From the NCBI RefSeq assembly GCF_023898315.1, contig NC_064617.1, positions 717,295,202 to 717,359,201 on the forward strand: 64,000 nt of DNA, read 5' to 3'. Numbering within the stretch: the stretch's first letter is position 1; every line of letters begins with the position of its first letter. Origin of the DNA: Schistocerca nitens. Its lineage: Eukaryota > Arthropoda > Insecta > Orthoptera > Acrididae. The notes beneath the pieces were generated by a model. The model was not told where the DNA came from and ran no database searches. It worked only from the letters and a program-made list of their open reading frames with translations. Shown piece by piece: positions 48,433-58,683 of the stretch. The position numbers were made by a program, and so were the translations under genes.

Positions 48433-51170
48433 CTACTGTACTCTGTACATTGAGTGGCAAATTGTACTGTCTTCTGACACTGTTGTAGGAACTGGAACTG
48501 TCATAAGAATATGTTCAAAAGGAATCCAACACCTGTCTGCCAAACGTGGCCAATGAAACGATCTTGTTGGTCCTGCTGGTGCCATGAAGTTCACAAATAC
48601 ATCACCTTCTGCTTCACAGCACTTTGCAACACATCCTAAGTACCATTTTTCATCATAAACAGTAATAACATAGCAACCTGGTTGTACGTTGCTTATTTTG
48701 CTTCTGAATCCTGAGAGACACACTGTGAAGACACATGTTGTGCATGAACCTATAGTGATAACCAGTCAGTCTGCTCATCTGCACATTGTCAGTCCGCTAG
48801 AGAGAAGTGATGATGGCTCCTTGTGCCTGCAACAGTTTTAATGTGTTCTAATCTGCTTTTTAGCAACTCTTAGACTGATTTCACCTCATCTTTCGAAACT
48901 TAGAATGATTGTATGCCAGAGATATTTTTCTGTACCCAGGTAAATAATTGAAGAGGTGTTAGAATGTGACCTTCTGTAGGGTGCTGCAGACTAGCTCATG
49001 ATGCCATGCACTTAATGGTAGCACCAATACCATCACATACATTTTTACCTTGACTTGTTGTGAAAAAATTCCATTTTGTGTGAATCTGAAAATCATGGTA
49101 ATGCATGCATACATTTTTGAGATTTTTACAGTTTTTGTACTGACTAGCTGCCCCGTCAGTGAAGTATTTCGCGAAATGTATGTGAGGCAGCTAGTTTTCC
49201 ACACATGCCATGACAGTGCGAAAGTGGGCATGAACTGCAATGGCATCGTGAATTAAAGTCACTAAAATCGCACAGGTTCATAACACACATCACCTGATTC
49301 ACCTCTATAGTAACTCGCAAATGGCTGGAGAGTTGGTTGACTGTTGTTCCAATGATGTCCTTGGATGGCATCTTGAACTATAAATGCATAAGTTTCAGAA
49401 TGTCTACTATTATTATAATTTCATCTTGTTTCAAGTTATCCTTACAAAACTGGAGATAAGCAGATTGTGCTGTTACTGTGGAGCTGTTTGTGGTCTGTTT
49501 GTTTTTTGACATCACATTTCAACAAAATCTTCCACTGTACTTTGCTTTGTTTCAAGACTTGTGCGATCCATGTGTGCCCATTGTTTATAATAAACAAGTT
49601 CATAGTCATCCATAAGGAGTTCACCATACAGTTTGTTGTTCATGTGTTCTGCAAGATTTGCCTTACCAGGACACTTTTCACACCTGTGTATCATGGACTG
49701 GTAGGAACTGATGTCTCACACTAGCAGCTTCATTGCACCTTTGTAATCCAGACCAGAATCCTTTATAGCAGCAAACATCAGCTTAGCATTTTGATGGGTC
49801 TTAAATACACAAACATTGTGTGTGCCCCTTGCAGTTACAGGCACAACCCATTTTGGCCGAAGATTGAAAAAGATGATAAACCTACTTTGGTATTGGTATA
49901 CTTTTCCTGGAATTCTACATATAGTTCTGATATGTTGTCTGCAACAGTCTTTTTAGCATCTGTACATGTACATTTCCCATTTTCACTGTTACATACTTTT
50001 TTTCCTGGCATTATTTGGCTGTAGTCATTATTTTCATAAAACTCTGACACTAGCACCTTTATTTCTGAACTCAATTGCTCACCCTGAGCCTGCTGAAGTT
50101 GTGGAAGCACTCCTTGGGTTGCTTTTATTTTCCTAGCTTGCTTTACCATATATGTAGAAACATGGAATTCCTTTGCAGTGTAGTCAATAGACCAGCTGGA
50201 AGGTGCAAGGGTAAGAATAGCTTCTTTTTTTCCTGGCATGTGGACATGGCACATTTTTCTTTCAAATCATGCACAATTTTGTCAAAATCAGAGCATTTCT
50301 TGCATGATTTCTGTTCCTGTGGAGCAGATAATTCTTCCTCTCCCACCATTAGTGTGTCATCTATTTTGTGTTTTAATTCCATTTGAGCTTCTTGTAGTTT
50401 TCTTCTACCATAGCGGGTCGACAGAAGCGTCCGATCCCACGCGTCGGCTTTGACCCGTGACGTAAGGGTGTTGTGTGTGACGTCATGATAGCACGGAGTT
50501 CGGTTTGAGTGTGGCTGTCTCCAGTTCTGTTTTATCTTATTTTATTTACTTTTCTGATCTGTTCGTTCTATCTCGTGAGGATTTTTTTTTTAATTCAAAA
50601 ACAGTTATTACTTATTTTAATTGTGTTTCCTCCAATTTCTGTTTTAGTTTATTATATTTATCTTTCTGATCTGTTCGTTCTATCCCATGAGATTTTTTTT
50701 AAAGACAAAAAACACTAATCAGCTACTGAAGCATCTTTATCTTCTATGGGTTGCAGGGGTTATGACCGCTGGGGAGGTGGGTGGTTATTCATGCATGGCG
50801 GTCTTCACTTACACGTTGTAGCTATGCAAGGCTTCTAAATTTGTTTATATTTAGTTTGCCCCCACCCCACCCGAAACACCCCATTTCCTGCGCTTGTCCC
50901 GTTAGTGTCATTAGGCTTCTTGTGGAAAGTGTGTGTGTGTGTGTTTTTGTTTCCGCCATATTTGTGACCTCATGGGTCAAAGCAGATGGGTGGGATTGGA
51001 CGCTTCCGTATTTCCACCATAGCTAGGCCTGTCTCTTTTCCCAACTTTTGTGTGTCTTCATGGGAGACAAACCAAGAGCAGTCACTGAAGTATTTAATTG
51101 CTCATCTGCTGTAGTTTTAGGTGGCTGATACTCTTAGTCACTGTCATGTAAATTATCAGAATATTCTTCC
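48433..51170 (-). pseudogene. Uncharacterised transposase-like gene (Cc8L18.2-like)
   Basis: Minus-strand pieces in family order: 51170-51030 (TALGLSPMK), then past the MITE 50400-50143 (CKKCSDFDKIVHDLKEK), 50254-49835 (WSIDYTAKEFHVS, KATQGVLPQLQ, YSQIMPGKK), 49694-49512 (CEKCPGKANLAEHM and YYKQWAHMDR), about 49240-48960 (a GAA-type box and WNFF) and 48723-48433 (YDEKWYLGCV, FVNFMAPAGP, FHWPRLADRCWIPF). I recall this order from numerous arthropod proteins without assigned function; an RNase H-like catalytic core is likely but not proven. The copy is broken, with several breaks. Confidence 0.55.
50415..51017. mobile_element. MITE with imperfect terminal inverted repeats
   Basis: A 603-bp non-coding element. 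The left end carries GAAGCGTCCGATCCCAC and GCTTTGACCCGTGACG, and the complement of the right end carries GAAGCGTCCAATCCCAC and GCTTTGACCCATGAGG. It is flanked by CATAGC at 50409-50414 and 51018-51023. It splits the transposase-like gene, whose reading resumes on the other side. The superfamily is not determined. Confidence 0.8.
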
Positions 51171-51605
51171 TTTTTTAGCAGTGTAACACCTGGAACGTAA
51201 CTTTTGCCCTGGTTTCATCTTAAGTCACATGCACTGATTCACTTTCAATACTGATTTTATATCAATTTCTGAGGCTACACTTCACTGTACTTCTTGTGCC
51301 CACAGGGTGTATCCCGGATCTCCATACCAACAAATCTTGGTCTGATTCATCCACAACAGTACTGATTAGTCTGAACTAGAATCTTAAAAAAATGAGTAAC
51401 CTGTAATTGTTGCTTGTTTCCTTTGTTGTTCCTACCTAACAATGACTCATTCTGTCTCTGAAACCTACCATTGTTTAGCTTTCTGTTGCCTAATGGTTCC
51501 TAACAATTGCTGCAGCTTTATCTGAAACAGTCTGTCTGCATCATCACTATTACCTGCTAAATCGTGTTAAAAGAAACGTAACCAAATAAATCTCCAACTT
51601 TTATT

Positions 51606-51831
51606 ACCGAGCGAGGTGGCGCAGTGGTTAGCACACTGGACTCTCATTCAGAAGGATGACTGTTTAATCCCACGTCCGGCCATCCTGATTTAGGTTTTCC
51701 ATGATTTCCCTAAATCTATTCAGGCAAATGCTGGGATGGTTCCTTTGAAAAGGGCATGGCCGACTTCCTTCCCTAATCCGATGAGACCGATGACCTCTCA
51801 GTTTGGTCTTCTCCCCCAACACAACGCAACC
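51606..51831 (+). mobile_element. tRNA-derived SINE
   Basis: Begins ACCGAGCGAGGTGGCGCAGT, with an RNA polymerase III A box (TGGCGCAGTGG) and a mutated B box (GTTTAATCCC for GGTTCAATCCC). It ends in CCCCCAACACAACGCAAC. It is flanked by perfect 14-bp duplications CTCCAACTTTTATT (51592-51605 and 51832-51845). It lies in the right arm of the transposon at 48038-52021. Confidence 0.95.
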
Positions 51832-52021
51832 CTCCAACTTTTATTGTACACAAATACCTTGCAATAACAAGTTGAAATTTTGACACATATTGTGGTCTTA
51901 CTTATGTAGTGTTTGAAATTTGGCTTGGATATCACTTGTCCCTTTTGTACTACCACACTTTGAAAATCCATGTTTTTCAAGTAATTTTTCAAATTTTTGT
52001 ATTTTCGTGTGCATGTAACTC

Positions 52022-52493
52022 TTGTTTGTGTGACTGATATGGACAAGATGAGTTCTGTGTGTGTTTAGGCCACATTAAGCTTACCACAAAGTGCTGGGAA
52101 GTTCTTATCTGTGGTATAAAACATTCACAATTCAAAAATTTACAGCTCTGAGAGAAAGTGAATTGTTACTTTAACACAAATGTACTTTTGTCAAGTGTTT
52201 AGTGTTGTTTCATGCGAGAAAGTCAGTTTTTTAACCTGGAAATTAGGGAAAATTTTGTGAACTTGACATTATGAATTGCTGCCTAGGAGGAGAAAATTCT
52301 CGCTCTTACTTTGATTTATAGCTTCTGTGCCTGTTTGTAAGCCACTACTTTTGGCATTTCAAGTGTTTTGTAGGTTAAGGCTGTGTAAACTTACTGCGTA
52401 ATGAGCTAAACAAGGTGAGTTTGGCTGGTACAGAGTGGAAGTAGGGGTCAGCACTGACGGGAGTGGAAAAGTATCTCATGCAGGGCTAAAATC
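52022..52493. other. No recognised gene
   Basis: Unassigned flank; the same sequence resumes at 58495 after the LINE. Nothing coding recognised. Confidence 0.5.
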
Positions 52494-53202
52494 CCCCCCT
52501 GCGGGTTCGGGGATTAGAATAGGCCCGAGGTATTCCTGCCTGTCGTAAGAGGCGACTAAAAGGAGTCCATCCCCCTCACGGGGGTAGTTAGCGCCTGCGT
52601 CCGGAGACGGACGGTTTCACGACCTATAATCATGGTCTTTTTGGTTTTTCACTTCTCGTTTCTTCCTTCCTTTTGTTGGTTCCTTTCTTTGCTCTTCTCC
52701 ACTTCACTGTCTTCCTTACTCTTTCCCTTGACTCCTCCTTGCCTTCTCATTGCCTTTTTCTCCTTGCCTTCTCATTGCCTTCTTCTCCTTGCCTCCTTCT
52801 CCTTGCTTTCTCATTGCCTTCTTCTCCTTGCCTTCTCTGGTCTCCGCCTCGGCGTTTGAGACAGTCTGTCCTCTTTCTCCCTCTCTCTTCTTTTTCCTCT
52901 TCTTCCTTCCTCCCTGTGCGTGTCTGAAGGCCGACCCACGCGTTCGCACGCGTAGCCGGTGACGGGGTAACGCGTAAGTCCCCGCCCTGGGTAGACATGT
53001 AAGGCACGCGCGTACCCCCTGGTAAAGGCCAGGCCCGGGGAGGGGTGATTGCCTGAGCTGATACCTTCTGACCATGCCGATTGGTCCCTCCGTCTGTTTC
53101 TCGGGAGGTGTGACCTGAGGTGTAAACATTCACCTAAGGCGGCAGTGCCCTCTGAGAGGGTCCCCACAAGGAAGGAGCGCGCCATCGGAGACGCTGGCAA
53201 TC
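52494..53202 (+). promoter_or_regulatory. LINE 5' UTR with conserved 5' module
   Basis: The first about 75 bases (GCGGGTTCGGGGATTAG, then AGGCCCGAGGTATTCCTGCC, then GAGGCGACTAAAAGGAGTC) recur at the 5' end of the other LINE near 29256-29180. A GUCG/CGAC stem or an alternative GCCU/AGGC stem can form there. A pyrimidine-rich stretch of CCTTCTC repeats follows at 52670-52910. An internal promoter is likely because LINEs must carry their own. Confidence 0.55.
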
Positions 53203-54618
53203 ATGGGGGATTCCTCCGCAATGGATTCTACTCCATCGCTTTCGACTTCGACCCACAAACGGAAACGTGACCAGCCAACAGTGACAAAAATACTACCGCC
53301 TGCCCCACAGTTCCTCGTAGTTTCTCGATCTGAGGACGGCAAGGATTTTTCCTCTGTCAACCCTTTCGTTATCCAGAAGGGCGTAGATGCCATAGCCGGA
53401 TCTGTCAAATCTTGTACCAGGTTGCGTAACGGTACCTTATTACTAGAAACTGAGAGTGCCTTTCAGGCACAAAAACTGCTTCGGGCCACACTCTTGTACA
53501 CGTTCCCTGTCCGGGTGGAGGCCCACCGCACTTTGAATTCGTCTCGTGGTGTAGTCTATAGTAGCTCTCTCGACGGATTGACTGACGAGGAGCTTCAATC
53601 TTTCCTCGCTGAGCAGGGCGTGACGGCTGTCCATCGGGTCATGAAAAAGGTCAACAATGACCTTGTACCGACCCGGACACTTTTCTTAACCTTCGATAGT
53701 GTTAAGCTGCCATCGCGCATCAAGGCGGGCTACGAGGTTATTTCTGTTCGCCCCTATGTCCCGACACCTACGCGCTGCTACCAGTGTCAGCGTTTCAATC
53801 ACACTCGACAGTCTTGTTCCAATGCGGCTAAATGTGTCACTTGTGGCAGGGATGCCCATGAGGGTGACTGTCCACCTCCGTCTCCTCGTTGTGTGAACTG
53901 TCAGGGTGACCATGCCGCATCCTCCCGCGACTGTCCTGTCTATAAGGAAGAACGCTGTATCCAGGAAATTCGAGTCAAAGAGAAAGTGTCCACCTCGGCT
54001 GCTCGCAAGCTATTGGCTAGTAGGAAGCCCACGCTGCTCCCAGCGGGGAAATACAGCGCTGTCCTCGCCTCTCCTCGGACTACCCGGGAGGTGGCAACCC
54101 AGACATGCGATCTGACCTTCAGCACCACGGTCGTCCGTTCGGCCAGTGCTAAGGTCGCGCGGTCGACGTCTCCTCTTCCTCCCATCACCCCACAGACACC
54201 AGCCACTTCCTCAGCTTCTGCTCAGTCGAAGACCCCGAAGTCAGATGCACGGGCCTTCAAGAAGGAACCATCCCGTGCAGACTTCCTCCGTCCCTCGACC
54301 TCCCAGCCTTCGACCGGTACTTCCACCAAACGTCCTTCTAAAAAGGCGCATAGGAAGCACAGTTCTCCTTCTCCGCCGCGGCGCCTTTCTTCTCCTGCGC
54401 CACCCAGCGGTTGCCGCCCCAGGCCGTCATCCGTTTCGCCTGGCCGCACCGCTGGTAGCCGAACATCTGGCCGTTCACCGGCGGAGGAAGCTCCCCCTCC
54501 CGGCCATCCTCCTGAGATGGCCGATGACCCTATAGACCCCATGGACGATGACTGTCCGCCTCCTGCTAGCGGCGGCAGTGCTCGCTCGAAGCCAGGCCCT
54601 AAGCGGCCTTCGAGGTGA
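53203..54618 (+). CDS. LINE ORF1 protein (gag-like, three CCHC knuckles)
   Basis: 471 residues starting MGDSSAMDST. A central part (about 75-190) resembles the RRM-like and flanking region of R1/I ORF1 proteins (TLLLETESAFQAQKLLR). Three zinc knuckles follow: CYQCQRFNHTRQSC (about 192), CVTCGRDAHEGDC (about 211) and CVNCQGDHAASSRDC (about 230). The C-terminal 200 residues are Ser/Pro/Lys/Arg-rich and probably disordered. Such proteins coat the element RNA and take it to the target. ORF1 ends 28 nt before the ORF2 ATG, so ORF2 is probably made by reinitiation. Confidence 0.9.
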   Translation: MGDSSAMDSTPSLSTSTHKRKRDQPTVTKILPPAPQFLVVSRSEDGKDFSSVNPFVIQKGVDAIAGSVKSCTRLRNGTLLLETESAFQAQKLLRATLLYTFPVRVEAHRTLNSSRGVVYSSSLDGLTDEELQSFLAEQGVTAVHRVMKKVNNDLVPTRTLFLTFDSVKLPSRIKAGYEVISVRPYVPTPTRCYQCQRFNHTRQSCSNAAKCVTCGRDAHEGDCPPPSPRCVNCQGDHAASSRDCPVYKEERCIQEIRVKEKVSTSAARKLLASRKPTLLPAGKYSAVLASPRTTREVATQTCDLTFSTTVVRSASAKVARSTSPLPPITPQTPATSSASAQSKTPKSDARAFKKEPSRADFLRPSTSQPSTGTSTKRPSKKAHRKHSSPSPPRRLSSPAPPSGCRPRPSSVSPGRTAGSRTSGRSPAEEAPPPGHPPEMADDPIDPMDDDCPPPASGGSARSKPGPKRPSR

Positions 54619-54646
54619 CCCCTTCTCTCATCTTCCTTTTCTTACG

Positions 54647-57600
54647 ATGGCACTTATTAACTGGAATATTCGCAGCATTCGCTCCAACCGAGAGGACTTG
54701 AAGTTGCTGCTCCGCTCGCATCGTCCGCTCGTCGTAGCCCTCCAGGAAACGAAGCTACGCCCATGCGATCAAATTGCCGTGGCACACTACACCTCTGTGC
54801 GTTTTGACCTACCCCCTGTGGTAGGTATCCCAGCTCATGGAGGTGTTATGTTGCTGGTCCGGGATGATATTTACTACGATCCCATCACGTTGCACACCGG
54901 CCTGCAGGCAGTTGCCATCCGCATTACTCTCCCCACTTTTACGTTTTCCTTTTGTACCGTTTATGCTCCATCGTCATCTGCCGTTACCAGGGCAGACATG
55001 ACGCAACTTATTGCTCAGCTACCTGCACCATTTTTGTTAACTGGAGACTTCAATGCCCACCATCCTCTTTGGGGCTCTCCAGCATCCTGCCCGAGGGGCT
55101 CCTTGTTAGCAGACCTTTTCAACCAGCTCAATCTTGTCTGCCTCAATACTGGCGCCCCTACTTTTCTTTCGGACACATCTCATACCTATTCCCATTTAGA
55201 CTTCTCTATATGTACTCCCCAACTTGCACGCCGGTTTGAGTGGTATGCACTTGCTGATACATATTCGAGCGACCACTTCCCGTGTGTTATCCATCTCCTG
55301 CAGCATACTCCCTCTCCGTGCTCCTCTCGTTGGACCATCTCCAAGGCAGACTGGGGGCTCTTCTCTTCCAGGGCGACCTTTCAGGATCAAACCTTCACAA
55401 GCTGCGATCGTCAGGTCGCACACCTCACGGAAGTCATTCTCGCTGCTGCTGAATATTCCATCCCTCACCCTACTTCTTCTCCACGTCGCGTACCGGTCCC
55501 CTGGTGGACCGCAGCATGTAGGGACGCTATACGTGCTCGTCGACGTGCTTTACGCACCTTTAAACGCCACCCTACAGTGGCAAATTGTATTAATTATAAA
55601 CGATTACGTGCTCAGTGTCGTCGTATTATTACAGAAAGCAAGAAAGCCAGCTGGGCTGCTTTCACCAGCATCTTCAACAGTTCTACTCCTTCTTCTGTTG
55701 TCTGGGGTAGCCTGCGCCGGCTATCTGGCACTAAGGTCCACTCCCCAATTTCTGGCTTGAAGGTCGCGAATGAAGTCCTTGTGGCCCCTGAAGCTGTCTC
55801 CAATGCCTTCGGCCGCTTTTTCGCCGAGGTTTCGAGCTCCGCTCATTACCACCCTGCCTTCCTCCCCCGCAAACAGGCCGAGGAGGCTAGGCCACGTGAC
55901 TTCCGCTCCTCGAATTGTGAAAGTTATAATGCCCCATTCACCATGCGGGAACTCGAAACCGCACTTGGCCGATCACGGTCCTCCGCTCCAGGGCCTGATT
56001 CTATTCATATTCAGATGCTGAAGAACCTTTCTCCTGCGGGTAAAGGTTTTCTTCTTCGTACATACAATCGCATCTGGATTGAGGGACATGTTCCCGCATG
56101 CTGGCGCGAGTCTATTGTTGTCCCGATTCCTAAGCCGGGGAAGGACAAGCACTTGCCTTCCAGTTATCGACCTATCTCGCTTACCAGCTGTGTCTGTAAA
56201 GTGATGGAGCGAATGGTTAACTCTCGATTGGTTTGGCTGCTCGAGTCTCGACGCCTACTTACCAATGTACAATGTGGATTTCGAAGGCGCCGCTCTGCTG
56301 TCGACCATCTGGTTACCTTGTCGACCTTCATCATGAATAACTTCTTGCGGAAGCGCCCGACCGCGGCTGTGTTCTTTGATTTGGAGAAGGCTTACGACAC
56401 CTGTTGGAGGGCGGGCATTCTCCGCACCATGCATACGTGGGGCTTTCGCGGTCGCCTCCCTCTTTTTATTCGTTCCTTTTTAATGGATCGACAGTTTCGG
56501 GTACGTGTGGGTTCTGTCCTGTCCGACACCTTTCGCCAGGAGAATGGGGTGCCACAGGGCTCAGTTTTGAGCGTCGCTCTCTTCGCCATCGCGATCAATC
56601 CAATAATGGATTGCCTCCCCGCTGATGTATCAGGCTCCCTTTTCGTGGACGATTTTACCATCTATTGCAGCGCGCAGTGTCCACGTGTCTTGGAGCGCTG
56701 TCTTCAGCGTTCTCTTGACCGTCTTTACTCCTGGAGTGTCGCCAATGGCTTCCGTTTTTCTGCCGAGAAGACGGTCTGTATTAACTTCTGGCGCTACAAA
56801 GAGTTTCTCCCACCGTCCTTACGACTCGGTCCCGTTGCTCTCCCACTCGTGGAGACAATCAAATTTTTAGGCCTTACCTTTGACAGGAAACTTAGCTGGT
56901 CTCCACATGTGTCATATTTGGCCGCCCGTTGTACCCGTTCTTTAAATGTCCTCCGTGTTCTCAGTGGTATGTCGTGGGGAGCGGATCGAACCGTCCTACT
57001 TCGTCTATATCGGTCGATCGTCCGCTCCAAGCTGGATTATGGGAGCTTCGTATACTCCTCTGCACGGCCATCCATCTTACACCGCCTCAACTCCATACAA
57101 CATCGGGGTTTACGACTTGCGATCGGAGCATTTTATACCAGTCCCGTAGAGAGTCTTCATGCTGACGCTGGCGAATTGCCACTCACCTACCGGCGCGATA
57201 TACTGCTTTGTCGGTATGCCTGTCGGCTACTGTCAATGCCCGACCATCCTTCTTATCGTTCCTTTTTTGACGACTCTCTTGACCTTCAATACGGGTTGTA
57301 TGTCTCTGCCTTGCTACCCCCTGGAGTTCGCTTTCGTCGCCTCCTTCAACACCTTAATTTTTCACTCCCTGCAACCTTTCGAGTGGGCGAGAGCCGCACG
57401 CCACCTTGGCTCCAGGCTCAGGTCCGCGTTCACCTCGACCTCAGCTCGCTCCCAAAAGAGATCACCCCCGGTTCGGTCTACCACTCCCGTTTTTTGGAAC
57501 TTCGTTCGAAGTTCAACAACATGACTTTCATTTATACAGATGGCTCTAAGACCAATGACGGGGTCGGGTGTTCCTTTATTGTCGGGGCACAAAGTTTCCA

Positions 57601-58330
57601 ATACCGGCTCCATGGCCATTGTTCGGTCTTCACAGCTGAGCTCTTTGCCCTCTACCAGGCTGTTCTGTACATCTGCCGCCACCGACATTCTGCTTATGTC
57701 ATCTGCTCAGATTCCCTGAGCGCCATCCAGAGCCTCAGTGATCCGTACCCGGCTCACCCTTTCGTACACCGGATCCAACGCTCTCTTCAGCAGCTGGTGG
57801 ACGTCGGTACGCCGGTTAGCTTTATGTGGGTTCCTGGCCATGTCGGTATCCCTGGGAACGAAGCTGCAGATGCCGCGGCCAAGGCTGCGGTCCTCCAGCC
57901 TCGGACAGCTTCTTGTTGTGTCCCTTTGTCCGATTTTAGCAGGGTCATTTGTCGGCGCGTTGTGTCGCTGTGGCATGCCGATTGGGCTGCACTTACCGAC
58001 AACAAGCTTCGGGCCTTAAAACCTCTTCCCGTGGCTTGGACGTCCTCCTCACGCCCTTCTCGGCGGGAGGAGGTTGTTTTAGCAAGGTTAAGAATTGGAC
58101 ACTGCCGGTTCAGCCATCGCCATCTGCTGACGGCTGCGCCGGCGCCGTTCTGCCCATGTGGGCACTTGCTGACGGTTTGTCACATTTTAATGTCCTGTCC
58201 CGATCTTAAAACACTGCGCCTCGATCTTAACCTGCCTACTACTTTAGATGCCATTTTAGCGGATGACCCACGAGCAGCTGCTCGTGTTCTTTGTTTTATC
58301 AATTTGACAAACCTCGCTAAGGACATTTGA
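54647..58330 (+). CDS. LINE ORF2 polyprotein (endonuclease, reverse transcriptase, RNase H)
   Basis: 1227 residues from the ATG in TTACGATGGC; an earlier in-frame ATG at 54548 overlaps ORF1, and NWNIRS motif position favours the later one. Apurinic endonuclease about 1-215: INWNIRSIRSN, LQETKL, LLTGDFNAHHPLWGS, SSDHFPCVI. Reverse transcriptase about 445-740: PIPKPGKDK, SYRPISLTS, AVFFDLEKAYDTCW, GVPQGSVLS and the catalytic FVDD (about 666). RNase H about 960-1080: YTDGSKTNDG, AELFAL, SDSLSAIQ, WVPGHVGIPGNEAAD. A C-terminal zinc finger (about 1168): CPCGHLLTVCHILMSC. It nicks target DNA and copies the element RNA in place. All catalytic motifs are present and the frame is open. Confidence 0.95.
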   Translation: MALINWNIRSIRSNREDLKLLLRSHRPLVVALQETKLRPCDQIAVAHYTSVRFDLPPVVGIPAHGGVMLLVRDDIYYDPITLHTGLQAVAIRITLPTFTFSFCTVYAPSSSAVTRADMTQLIAQLPAPFLLTGDFNAHHPLWGSPASCPRGSLLADLFNQLNLVCLNTGAPTFLSDTSHTYSHLDFSICTPQLARRFEWYALADTYSSDHFPCVIHLLQHTPSPCSSRWTISKADWGLFSSRATFQDQTFTSCDRQVAHLTEVILAAAEYSIPHPTSSPRRVPVPWWTAACRDAIRARRRALRTFKRHPTVANCINYKRLRAQCRRIITESKKASWAAFTSIFNSSTPSSVVWGSLRRLSGTKVHSPISGLKVANEVLVAPEAVSNAFGRFFAEVSSSAHYHPAFLPRKQAEEARPRDFRSSNCESYNAPFTMRELETALGRSRSSAPGPDSIHIQMLKNLSPAGKGFLLRTYNRIWIEGHVPACWRESIVVPIPKPGKDKHLPSSYRPISLTSCVCKVMERMVNSRLVWLLESRRLLTNVQCGFRRRRSAVDHLVTLSTFIMNNFLRKRPTAAVFFDLEKAYDTCWRAGILRTMHTWGFRGRLPLFIRSFLMDRQFRVRVGSVLSDTFRQENGVPQGSVLSVALFAIAINPIMDCLPADVSGSLFVDDFTIYCSAQCPRVLERCLQRSLDRLYSWSVANGFRFSAEKTVCINFWRYKEFLPPSLRLGPVALPLVETIKFLGLTFDRKLSWSPHVSYLAARCTRSLNVLRVLSGMSWGADRTVLLRLYRSIVRSKLDYGSFVYSSARPSILHRLNSIQHRGLRLAIGAFYTSPVESLHADAGELPLTYRRDILLCRYACRLLSMPDHPSYRSFFDDSLDLQYGLYVSALLPPGVRFRRLLQHLNFSLPATFRVGESRTPPWLQAQVRVHLDLSSLPKEITPGSVYHSRFLELRSKFNNMTFIYTDGSKTNDGVGCSFIVGAQSFQYRLHGHCSVFTAELFALYQAVLYICRHRHSAYVICSDSLSAIQSLSDPYPAHPFVHRIQRSLQQLVDVGTPVSFMWVPGHVGIPGNEAADAAAKAAVLQPRTASCCVPLSDFSRVICRRVVSLWHADWAALTDNKLRALKPLPVAWTSSSRPSRREEVVLARLRIGHCRFSHRHLLTAAPAPFCPCGHLLTVCHILMSCPDLKTLRLDLNLPTTLDAILADDPRAAARVLCFINLTNLAKDI

Positions 58331-58683
58331 TGATGTTTTTTAATCCTATGCCTGTCAGTCTGTCTTTTATTGTGTTTTTCCTTTTAGTTGTTGTTGTCAA
58401 CTTGTGCCTCGCGGTGCATTCTTAGAGTAGTCAGGGCGCTAATGACCATTGAAGTTGTGCGCCCGAAAACCACAAAAAAAAAAGGGCTAAAATCATATCT
58501 CTCATGCAGAACAGCTCATGTACACTGTCTGCCAAAGACTATAAATTATGCTAAAGTCAGCACTGAGACTTCGTAATTGAGTGGTGAAGCTAAACGTTGC
58601 ATGTGGTCAGCAATGTCAATTGTGGATTACGTCAGCTTTTCCTCTCTCGTGTCTTCGCTCACAGCAATGGCCTAAACTCCACC

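Larger units (their letters stand above)
48038..52021 (-). mobile_element. Decayed DNA transposon with inverted arms and transposase-like gene
   Basis: About 200 bp at 48038-48250 recur, inverted, at 51835-52021; beyond the SINE at 51606-51831 the match continues weakly to about 51560. A shared anchor is CATGCACACGAAAATA. Between the arms the minus strand encodes an insect family sometimes named after bracovirus protein Cc8L18.2. Neither target duplication nor exact ends are certain. The element is broken in several places. A MITE and a SINE inserted later. Confidence 0.5.
52494..58483 (+). mobile_element. Full-length R1/I-group LINE, both ORFs intact
   Basis: A 5990-bp element with perfect 11-bp target duplications GGGCTAAAATC (52483-52493 and 58484-58494). 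The 5' UTR (52494-53202) opens with a module shared with the LINE at 23183-29256. ORF1 and ORF2 are open. The 3' UTR ends in CACA followed by about ten A. GC content is visibly higher than in the AT-rich flanks. Full length, open frames and exact duplications indicate a very recent insertion. Confidence 0.95.

Noticed and set aside
52494-52570. Full HDV-like ribozyme fold at the LINE 5' end
   Set aside because: I could place stems resembling P2 and P4 but no room for P3 in the required order, so no claim is made.
52716-53200. Three minus-strand frames rich in Lys, Arg and Glu
   Set aside because: Antisense of the CCTTCTC-rich LINE 5' UTR; composition explains them.
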